Translations under genes and position numbers: made by a program
Shown here: positions 57,666 to 64,000 of the stretch, in pieces
How the letters are laid out: each line of letters begins with the position of its first letter
Numbering within the stretch: position 1 is the stretch's first letter
Notes under the pieces: model-generated
Told to the model about the DNA's origin: nothing
What the model saw: only the letters and a program-made list of their open reading frames with translations
Database searches by the model: none
NCBI GenBank assembly: GCA_965116335.1
Contig: OZ220677.1
Location: forward strand, 1,798,001 to 1,862,000
Reading direction: 5' to 3'
Length of the DNA: 64,000 nt
DNA from: G963663315 sp965116335
Lineage (GTDB): Bacteria > Pseudomonadota > Gammaproteobacteria > Arenicellales > Poriferihabitantaceae

Positions 57666-58258
57666 TACGCCACCTCCCCGTCTTCGCCGATCAACAACAC
57701 GTCATCGGACAGATACTGATAGGGAGGCACCACCAGATTGGTGGGTGCTGGCACTCCACTGTAAACCCGGCCGGCCAGATCGAATTTGGAACCATGGCAG
57801 GCGCACAGGAATCCGCCCTTCCAGTCATCATCGAATGAAACCGCACCGATTTCGGGTTGATATTTCGGGGAACATCCCAGATGCGTGCAGATACCGACCA
57901 GCACAAGAATGTCGTCCCTGATTGATCGGTGTGGATTGCGCGCATATTCAGGTTGCTGGTTCTGATCTGAATCAGGGTCTGCGAGAAGATTATTCATGTC
58001 TGGCAATAGCTCCAGAACTTCAGGGGAGCGTTTGATTATCCAGACTGGCTTGCCACGCCACTCAACCGTGATCTGCTGGCCTGCTTCGATTTTGCTGATG
58101 TCTACCTCTACCGGAGCACCTGCCGCCTTCGCCTTTTCGCTCGGCAACATACTGCCAGCAAACGGCACCGCTAATCCTGCGGCACCCGCCAGGCCCACGC
58201 CTGTGGTTGCGATAGTCAACAGGCGTCTCCTCCTGTTATCCACATGGTCGCCAGTCAT
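57665..58258 (-). CDS. petA: Rieske iron-sulfur protein of the bc1 complex
   Basis: A 197-residue protein with a twin-arginine-like signal (RRRLLTIATTGVGLAGAAGL) acting as membrane anchor. The [2Fe-2S] ligands are in CTHLGCSPKYQ and CACHGSKFDLAGRV. It is first in petABC. ATG 58258 overlaps nothing upstream; a promoter with an extended -10 lies about 120 bp before it. Confidence 0.97.
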   Translation of the reverse strand: MTGDHVDNRRRRLLTIATTGVGLAGAAGLAVPFAGSMLPSEKAKAAGAPVEVDISKIEAGQQITVEWRGKPVWIIKRSPEVLELLPDMNNLLADPDSDQNQQPEYARNPHRSIRDDILVLVGICTHLGCSPKYQPEIGAVSFDDDWKGGFLCACHGSKFDLAGRVYSGVPAPTNLVVPPYQYLSDDVLLIGEDGEVA

Positions 58259-58380
58259 GTTTAAACCTCTGAATCGGAAAAATTATTTGACCTGTCCTGA
58301 GCGTCATCAGGTTCAACTCATGAATCCTCAGAATTGAGAATCCCGGAACCGATGGATGCCCGGACCTTGAAAAACGCCAG

Positions 58381-58409
58381 ATTATACCAGAACCCGCAAA
58401 TGATTCTAA
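58381..58409 (-). promoter_or_regulatory. Probable promoter of petABC-sspAB
   Basis: On the minus strand an extended -10 TGGTATAAT (TATAAT at 58381-58386) with a weak -35 TTAGAA 17 bases upstream. It stands in the 193-bp spacer before petA, leaving a leader of about 120 bases. Nothing else was seen in the spacer. Confidence 0.5.
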
Positions 58410-58451
58410 AGTAGGGAACTATATAGATTGGTTTATAGTTGACAGGAGACG

Positions 58452-58715
58452 TTAGAGAAATGCTTTAACGCCTGTCAATGCAATGCCTACAGCAACTCCA
58501 ATACCTCCAAGCACTCCTCCCAATATCCAAACTTTAAGGTTGGTAATGTCATTTTTTGTTGCTGTGGTGGTTTTGATCCATGAGATGTCTGTTTCCATAC
58601 GCGCCATTTTCTCCTCAATTTCACTCAGACGACGGTTAAAGCCGTCTCCTCCACCGTTACCACCACGACCTTTAAGTTCCCTATGGTGATCAGCAAGATG
58701 AGTAACTTTATCCAC
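58452..58715 (-). CDS. Small coiled-coil/one-TM protein, XhlA-like
   Basis: An 87-residue protein from GTG 58715 (the frame extends to 58784 inside the upstream gene). A glycine-rich linker (GRGGNGGGDG) leads to a coiled coil RRLSEIEEKMARMETDISWI and a C-terminal membrane helix VWILGGVLGGIGVAVGIALT. Layout resembles phage hemolysin/holin-accessory proteins of the XhlA type, but similar small proteins occur on chromosomes. It overlaps the preceding gene by 8 bp. Confidence 0.55.
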   Translation of the reverse strand: MDKVTHLADHHRELKGRGGNGGGDGFNRRLSEIEEKMARMETDISWIKTTTATKNDITNLKVWILGGVLGGIGVAVGIALTGVKAFL

Positions 58716-58968
58716 TTTGCTTATCCAACCACTCAACAAGTTGCAGAGATGAAAAACCAGAATAATATTCAATCTGCACAACAATTCCCGGAGAGCCTTC
58801 TTTTTTTATTCCGGCCTTGTCAGAAATCTCTCCCGTTAGCAATTTATCATCCTTGATAAAAGCGACTCGATCATCATGGATATGGTGTGATGGAGAAGGC
58901 CAATATTCTTTGACGTTATCCCATATTGTTGAATTCTCTGTATCAAGAATCAAAACGTAGAGAGACAT
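58708..58968 (-). CDS. Small unknown protein, partner of the coiled-coil gene
   Basis: An 86-residue soluble protein: MSLYVLILDTENSTIWDNVK, EYWPSPSHHIHDDRVAFIKD, then GSPGIVVQIEYYSGFSSLQL and VEWLDKQSG. No family recognised. It overlaps the following small gene by 8 bp, so the pair is one operon. AT-rich compared with petA and rmuC on either side, suggesting later arrival. Confidence 0.55.
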   Translation of the reverse strand: MSLYVLILDTENSTIWDNVKEYWPSPSHHIHDDRVAFIKDDKLLTGEISDKAGIKKEGSPGIVVQIEYYSGFSSLQLVEWLDKQSG

Positions 58969-59094
58969 GATTATTTGGTGAGTAAGATGTTATCAGGAGG
59001 ACATTGGTTGACAGGCTATGAATCGGGTACTACTTTCGGGGATTATACACATAATTGCACAAAGAAAGGTTGGTTTTGGTCTTGTCTACACATA

Positions 59095-60360
59095 TCACTC
59101 TTCCAGCAACCGTCTGGCTGATTCGGGTAACTGCTTTCTGGATCGGGCGCCGAGTTTTTTGAGATTGTCGATACGCTTGACGATGTTGCCTCTGGCGCCG
59201 GTATGTAGCCGGTTGCGTGCTTCGTCGTAACTTTCCTGTACGGAGTGGATGTTTTTGCCGAGCTTGTCGAGGGATTCGATCAGCAGTGCGAACTGATCAT
59301 ACAGCCCTCCGGCACTGTCGGCGATCTGTTGCGCGTAACGGTTTTGTTTTTCATTGCGCCAGATGTTGGCGACGGTGCGAAGCGTTGGCATCAGTGTCGT
59401 GGTCGATACGATCACAATGCCCTTGTTCCAGGCTTGCTGGAACAGTCCCGGCTCGGTTTGCAGGGCCAGAATCCAGGCCGGTTCCACCGGAATGAACAGG
59501 AAGACGAATTCCAGGCTGTGAACACTGTCGAGATTCTGGTAGGACTTCCCGGACAGGTTGGCGATATGTGATTTGATGGATGTCAGGTGGTCTTTCAGCG
59601 CCTGGGTCTGTTCCGCTTCCTCGCTGGCGTTGAAAAAGGCTTCCCAGGCTTTCAGGGATACCTTCGCATCGACTACGATATCCTTGTTTTCAGGCAGGTG
59701 AATGACGACATCGGGTTGTTTGAGCCGCCCGTCTTCGTCTCGATAACTGGCCTGGGTCTCGTACTCCCTGCCCTTTTCCAGGCCGGACTCTTCCAGCAAC
59801 CGTTCCAGTACCATCTCCCCCCAGTTGCCCTGAGACTTGCTTTCGCCCTTGAGCGCGGTGGCAAGCTGCACCGCATCCTGACCAATCTGCCGGGCCTGCT
59901 TCTGTAGCTCAATGATCTGGCCCTGCAGACGGTTGCGGTCCTTCAGGTCTTCCTGATGGGTCTCATTGACGCGCTTGCGGAAGGATTCGATCTCCTGTTT
60001 CAGCGGTTCGAGGCTGGAATCCAGGGTTCGTTTGCTGTCCTGGTCAAATTTCTTGCGGCTTTCCTCGAACACGCGGTTTGACAATACCTCAAAATCCTTT
60101 TGCAGTTGTTCGCGGGAGCGGCCAATTTCCTGATTGAGTTCCTGGTAAAATTTCAGCTGTTCTTCGGAGCGTACTCCGGCAGTTGCAAGCTCAAGCTCGG
60201 TCTCGCGCAGCCTGTTCTGAACGGTGTCGAGCTCGGTTTGCAGTGCGGTTTTCTCCGTTTCCAGCCTGATTTTCCGGCGGTTGCTGGCAAGCCCGCCGGC
60301 TACCAGCAATATCGACAGTACGACCACCGCCACCCACAGCGAATATGAAATCATTTCCAT
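59095..60360 (-). CDS. rmuC: RmuC-family DNA recombination protein
   Basis: A 421-residue protein from ATG 60360 (MEMISYSLWVAVVVLSILLV; a longer frame to 60597 overlaps yggX upstream sequence and is rejected). An N-terminal membrane helix is followed by a long coiled coil (residues 25-160), then the RmuC nuclease-like domain: SQGNWGEMVLERLLEESGLE, DVVIHLPENKDIVVDAKVSL (D and DxK of a PD-(D/E)XK-like core), FLFIPVEPAWILAL and LMPTLRTVANIWRNEKQNR. It limits inversion between short repeats. Diverges from yggX. Confidence 0.93.
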   Translation of the reverse strand: MEMISYSLWVAVVVLSILLVAGGLASNRRKIRLETEKTALQTELDTVQNRLRETELELATAGVRSEEQLKFYQELNQEIGRSREQLQKDFEVLSNRVFEESRKKFDQDSKRTLDSSLEPLKQEIESFRKRVNETHQEDLKDRNRLQGQIIELQKQARQIGQDAVQLATALKGESKSQGNWGEMVLERLLEESGLEKGREYETQASYRDEDGRLKQPDVVIHLPENKDIVVDAKVSLKAWEAFFNASEEAEQTQALKDHLTSIKSHIANLSGKSYQNLDSVHSLEFVFLFIPVEPAWILALQTEPGLFQQAWNKGIVIVSTTTLMPTLRTVANIWRNEKQNRYAQQIADSAGGLYDQFALLIESLDKLGKNIHSVQESYDEARNRLHTGARGNIVKRIDNLKKLGARSRKQLPESARRLLEE

Positions 60361-60572
60361 CAGGTAGCCGGATTGGGGGAGTCGTATGTAATGGACAAAC
60401 TGACCGCTCCCTTGCCAGCATGGCCGGGGTCTGGTCTGAGTCGTGAAATTCTGGCTATTGTGCGGTACACTGTCGGGTTCATCGGGCCATTCGGGAAACG
60501 CAATCATGCCACGAGATGCGCCCTTGTTCAATTTGTAATCTTGAAATGTGGGCTGCCTGGAGAGCCAATTCC

Positions 60573-60848
60573 ATGACACGACAGGTGAACTGTACAAAAC
60601 TCGGCAAGCAAGCCGAAGGGCTGCCGCGCCCGCCCTGGCCTGGAGAGCTGGGCCAGAAAATATTTGATCAGATATCGAAGGAAGCCTGGCAGGAGTGGTT
60701 GCGCCAGCAAACCATACTGATCAACGAGTACAAGCTCAATCCGCTGGATGCCAGCCACAAGAAATATCTGGCCAGCCAGATGGAAGCCTGGTTGTTTGGT
60801 GATGGCATCGTATTGCCGGACGCATGGAAAGCGCAATCGGAATCGTAA
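60573..60848 (+). CDS. yggX: Fe(2+)-trafficking protein YggX
   Basis: A 91-residue protein: MTRQVNCTKLGKQAEGLPRP, PWPGELGQKIFDQISKEAWQ, then EWLRQQTILINEYKLNPLDA. The single conserved Cys in VNCTKL and the PWPGELG motif define the family, which protects iron-sulfur clusters from oxidation. ATG 60573 is the family start; a longer frame to 60516 is not needed. Confidence 0.96.
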   Translation: MTRQVNCTKLGKQAEGLPRPPWPGELGQKIFDQISKEAWQEWLRQQTILINEYKLNPLDASHKKYLASQMEAWLFGDGIVLPDAWKAQSES

Positions 60849-60852
60849 GGTC

Positions 60853-61581
60853 GTGAGATTCCTGCTCACAATTTTCCTGGCGGTTCTGGTGGTTCCGGTG
60901 GCGGTGGCAAAAAGTCCAGGCATCGAGGCTCCAACCCGGCTCGACATCCACGCGATTCCGGTTTGTTATGACTTTGGTTGCAAGAGTAGCACCGTGGTCA
61001 ATCTGCCTGTGGATGAATGGCGCGAGGTTGCAGACTGGTTCGCCGTGGCAGCACCCACTCCGCAACAGGAGCGCCAACAGATCAAGCAGGCTATCGGCTG
61101 GATGGAAGTCCTGATCGGGCGGCATACCCCGACCCACAAGGATCTGGCCTTTAATTTGCCGGTCGGACAGGACGACCTGTCCGGTCTGTTTCCGGGTCAG
61201 CAGGACTGTATTGATGAAGCGGTCAATACCACTACCTATCTGCGCCTGCTGGAACAACAAGGGCTGTTGCGACACCATGTTGTCATCAAGCATGCTTACC
61301 GCAAGGCTCTGTTTGACCAGCACTGGGCAGGACAGATTCGGGAAATCGTTTCCGGCAAGCGCTATGTGGTGGATTCCTGGTTTCAACCCAACGGCTACCT
61401 GCCGATTATTCAAAACAGCCCGGACTGGGAGAATATCAGGCCACTGAGTGCGCTGGTGGATAATTCGCGAAGGGATGAAACTCCGGATGCCGGTGGCGAT
61501 GTTCCGGTCGATGCGGGCAACCGTTGCGATTCCAATTGTCAGCGTGACAAAAGGGATGCACAAACTCAGAACAGGAAATAG
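60853..61581 (+). CDS. Exported protein with transglutaminase-like Cys-His-Asp pattern
   Basis: A 242-residue protein from GTG 60853, with AAGG 4 bases upstream and a signal peptide RFLLTIFLAVLVVPVAVA. The conserved part is GQQDCIDEAVNTTTYLRLLE, then HHVVIKHAYRKALFDQHW and GKRYVVDSWFQPNGYLPIIQ. The order Cys, His, Asp is like transglutaminase-type cysteine peptidases, but that is inferred. Similar exported proteins are common in gammaproteobacteria without known function. Lies 4 bp after yggX and its stop overlaps the mnmA start by one base. Confidence 0.7.
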   Translation: MRFLLTIFLAVLVVPVAVAKSPGIEAPTRLDIHAIPVCYDFGCKSSTVVNLPVDEWREVADWFAVAAPTPQQERQQIKQAIGWMEVLIGRHTPTHKDLAFNLPVGQDDLSGLFPGQQDCIDEAVNTTTYLRLLEQQGLLRHHVVIKHAYRKALFDQHWAGQIREIVSGKRYVVDSWFQPNGYLPIIQNSPDWENIRPLSALVDNSRRDETPDAGGDVPVDAGNRCDSNCQRDKRDAQTQNRK

Positions 61582-62675
61582 TGGTGAGTAATGTAATGGT
61601 CGGTATGTCCGGCGGTGTCGACTCCTCGGTGGCTGCCGCGAAGTTACTGGAAGACGGTCACCGGGTCACCGGTCTTTTTATGAAAAACTGGGAAGAAGAT
61701 GACGATCAGGAATATTGCGCGGCGGCAGAGGATCTGGCGGATGCACAGGCCGTGTGTGAAACGCTGGGAATTAAACTGAAAACCGTCAATTTCTCCCATG
61801 AATACTGGGATCGCGTGTTCCGAACCTTCCTGGATGAATACCGCAGCGGACGAACCCCGAACCCGGATGTGGTCTGCAATAAGGAAATTAAATTCAAGGA
61901 GTTTCTGCAATGGGCCATGCATCTGGGCGCCGAATTTATCGCCACCGGTCATTATGTCCGCCTGGGCAAAAGAAACCATGTCCGGCTGCTCATAAAGGGT
62001 CGAGACCGGGACAAGGATCAGAGTTATTTCCTGCATACGCTGGATCAGCGCGCATTGTCGCATTCGCATTTCCCGGTGGGTGAGATGCACAAGGAAGCGG
62101 TCCGTGAGACGGCGAGAAAACTGGCCTTGCCTGTCCACGACAAGAAAGACAGTACCGGAATCTGTTTTATCGGGGAGCGGCGATTTGCCGATTTTCTGGA
62201 GCGATTCCTGCCAGCCCGTCCGGGGCAGATCAAGACGTTGGAAGGAGATACGGTCGGTCAGCACAGAGGAGCTTGCTTCTATACCATCGGACAGCGTCAG
62301 GGGCTGGGCATCGGTGGAGAGGGCGAGCCCTGGTATGTAGTTGACAAGGATGTTGAGCGGAACATTGTCCATGTTGTGCAGGGTCGTAATCATCCGGCCC
62401 TGACTCGGGAAGTGGTGATTGCCGAACAACTGCACTGGGTGGCAGGCTCCCCGCCCGCGCTGCCGCTCGAATGCAGTGCCAAAATCCGCTATCGACAGGA
62501 GGATCAGTCGTGTGTTGTTTATATGACCGGAGCAGACCGTGCGCGGGTCGGGTTCAGTCAGCCGCAATGGGCGGTCACGCCCGGCCAGTCGATTGTGTTC
62601 TATCAGGATGATGTTTGTATCGGTGGCGGCATTATCCGGGAGGCCCGCAACCGGCGGGAACAAGAATGGAACTGA
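61581..62675 (+). CDS. mnmA: tRNA-specific 2-thiouridylase MnmA
   Basis: A 364-residue enzyme that thiolates U34 of tRNA-Lys, -Glu and -Gln. Seen: MVGMSGGVDSSVAAAKLLED (PP-loop), LFMKNWEEDDD, TPNPDVVCNKEIKFKEFLQW (first catalytic Cys), TGHYVRLGKR and DSTGICFIGERRFADFLERF (second catalytic Cys). The start may be GTG 61581 or GTG 61584. It overlaps purB by 10 bp; the hflD gene common between them is absent. Confidence 0.97.
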   Translation: MVSNVMVGMSGGVDSSVAAAKLLEDGHRVTGLFMKNWEEDDDQEYCAAAEDLADAQAVCETLGIKLKTVNFSHEYWDRVFRTFLDEYRSGRTPNPDVVCNKEIKFKEFLQWAMHLGAEFIATGHYVRLGKRNHVRLLIKGRDRDKDQSYFLHTLDQRALSHSHFPVGEMHKEAVRETARKLALPVHDKKDSTGICFIGERRFADFLERFLPARPGQIKTLEGDTVGQHRGACFYTIGQRQGLGIGGEGEPWYVVDKDVERNIVHVVQGRNHPALTREVVIAEQLHWVAGSPPALPLECSAKIRYRQEDQSCVVYMTGADRARVGFSQPQWAVTPGQSIVFYQDDVCIGGGIIREARNRREQEWN

Positions 62676-64000
62676 GCCCCCTGTCTGCGATTTCACCACT
62701 GGACGGTCGTTATCACGACAAAACCGCCCCGCTGCGCTCCCATTTCAGCGAGTTCGGACTGATTCGCGCCAGAGTGGAAGTCGAGGTGAAATGGCTGCTG
62801 CATCTTTCCCGGCAACAGGCGATTCCTGAAGTGGCCGCATTTTCCGATAACAGTGTCGCTGATCTGGAGGCTGTCATCAGCAATTTTGACTCTGCTGAGG
62901 CGATGCGTGTCAAGCAAATTGAGAGTACCACCAACCATGATGTCAAGGCGGTGGAGTACTATCTCAAGGAAAAAATAAAAGGCAACCCGGAGCTCGAAAA
63001 AGTCAGCGAGTTTATCCATTTTGCCTGTACTTCCGAGGATATAAACAATCTGGCGCATGGTCTGATGCTGCGGGGAGCGCGTGACCAGATCCTGATTCCG
63101 GCACTTGACCGGCTGATTGATTGCCTGAAACAGATGACGCAACGTTATGCTGACAAGCCCATGCTGGCCCGAACCCATGGCCAGCCAGCCAGCCCGACCA
63201 CGGTTGGCAAGGAGTTCGCAAATGTGGTGGAGCGGTTGCTGCGCTGCCGGAATCAACTGGCGGCGCAACCGTTTTACGGTAAGCTGAATGGCGGAGTGGG
63301 CAACTTCAACGCGCACTTGTCCGCATATCCTGATGCAGATTGGTCGACCATTTCATACGATTTCGTCCACAGTCTGGGCTTGACCTGGCAGCCCTATACC
63401 ACGCAGATCGAACCCCACGACTACATTGCCGAGTTCTGTCATATTCTGGCCAGAAACAACACCATTATTCTCGATCTCGACCGGGATATCTGGGGTTATG
63501 TCGCGCTTGGATATTTCAGGCAGAAAGTCATAGAAACCGAAGTCGGTTCCAGCACGATGCCGCACAAGGTGAACCCGATAGACTTTGAAAACTCGGAGGG
63601 CAACCTGGGACTGGCCAATGCGGTACTGGCTCATCTGGCGGCAAAACTGCCGATCAGTCGCTGGCAACGAGACCTGACGGACTCGACCGTACTGCGAAAT
63701 CTGGGAGTGGGCACCGGCTATACCCTGATCGCGATTCAATCCACCCTGAAGGGACTGGATAAACTGGCCCTGAATGAGACTGCGCTGGATGCTGACCTTG
63801 AGCAAAGCTGGGAGGTGCTGGCGGAACCGATCCAGACCGTGATGCGGCGTTACGGCGTCGCCGAACCCTACGAGAAGCTGAAGCAGCTTACCCGGGGCAA
63901 ACAGGGCATCACTCCGGCCTCGCTGCATGAATTTATCCATGGGCTGGATATTCCGGCAGACGCGAAACATTCCCTGCTCGCGCTGACGCCACAGAAATAC
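62666..64000 (+). CDS. purB: Adenylosuccinate lyase (3' end outside window)
   Basis: From ATG 62666, 445 codons are open to the window end, close to the 456 residues of E. coli PurB. It splits SAICAR and adenylosuccinate, giving fumarate. Seen: MELSPLSAISPLDGRYHDKT, STTNHDVKAVEYYLKEK, ACTSEDINNLAHGLML, ARTHGQPASPTTVGKEFAN and the family signature GSSTMPHKVNPIDFENSEGN. The start overlaps the mnmA stop by 10 bp. Confidence 0.97.
   Translation, partial: MELSPLSAISPLDGRYHDKTAPLRSHFSEFGLIRARVEVEVKWLLHLSRQQAIPEVAAFSDNSVADLEAVISNFDSAEAMRVKQIESTTNHDVKAVEYYLKEKIKGNPELEKVSEFIHFACTSEDINNLAHGLMLRGARDQILIPALDRLIDCLKQMTQRYADKPMLARTHGQPASPTTVGKEFANVVERLLRCRNQLAAQPFYGKLNGGVGNFNAHLSAYPDADWSTISYDFVHSLGLTWQPYTTQIEPHDYIAEFCHILARNNTIILDLDRDIWGYVALGYFRQKVIETEVGSSTMPHKVNPIDFENSEGNLGLANAVLAHLAAKLPISRWQRDLTDSTVLRNLGVGTGYTLIAIQSTLKGLDKLALNETALDADLEQSWEVLAEPIQTVMRRYGVAEPYEKLKQLTRGKQGITPASLHEFIHGLDIPADAKHSLLALTPQKY

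Overview
The window is a stretch of gammaproteobacterial chromosome with moderate GC. The gene orders petABC-sspA-sspB, aroK-aroB-gltB-gltD-hemE, mnmA-purB and hslV-hslU, together with separate nuoC and nuoD genes, all fit that class. The species cannot be fixed from sequence alone. Complex I (14 subunits) and the cytochrome bc1 complex point to aerobic or otherwise membrane-linked respiration. A TRAP transporter imports organic anions. No rRNA, tRNA or CRISPR array was seen.

Layout. 1-1.55 kb: a SucC-like ATP-grasp gene (partial) and a PIG3-type quinone oxidoreductase, both on the minus strand. 1.56-9.7 kb: a decayed accessory region. It holds a VapBC pair with a visible operator, remnants of a type I restriction-modification locus (hsdM, hsdS and a COG2865-type gene) and a 215-bp duplication. 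Two complete insertion sequences of different families both sit in the same GGTGCTCTCTGG motif. Also here are yhhQ and a secreted-protein gene with an 11-C tract. 9.8-13.0 kb: the TRAP operon dctPQM. 13.2-28.7 kb: nuoA-N with ddl translationally coupled to its end. 28.7-31.8 kb: an accessory islet with a Swt1-HEPN protein, a broken PIN-like gene and a Panacea-type antitoxin with a membrane partner. 31.9-43.3 kb: mrcA, aroK, aroB, gltB, gltD, hemE. 43.3-50.6 kb: a defence-like islet with a PD-(D/E)XK-like protein, a GmrSD-type DUF262/DUF1524 protein and a HigBA pair. It continues with an orphan hipB and a 35-codon hipA stump, an antitoxin/PIN pair, and a three-gene HATPase/STAS-like/membrane cassette. 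50.7-54.8 kb: stress and proteolysis genes rpoH, plsC, hslU, hslV, sspB. 54.8-58.3 kb: sspA and petABC. 58.4-64 kb: two small unknown genes, rmuC, yggX, a secreted protein, mnmA and purB (cut by the window end).

How the genes work together. NDH-1 feeds quinol to the bc1 complex. HslVU, SspB (a ClpXP adaptor), SspA and RpoH form a protein-quality and stress group. A perfect CIRCE element lies over the likely rpoH promoter, which suggests HrcA control of sigma-32. The accessory stretches share extragenic palindromes (GTAGGGGCG...-type and ATTCCC-N8-GGGAAT-type) that are scarce in the core operons.

Best candidates for something undescribed: the HATPase/STAS-like/one-TM cassette (48797-50596), the HEPN fusion protein with its inverted-repeat promoter (29038-29957), the Panacea/membrane pair (30963-31776), the CIRCE-rpoH arrangement, and a nested-stem RNA-like element upstream of the orphan hipB.
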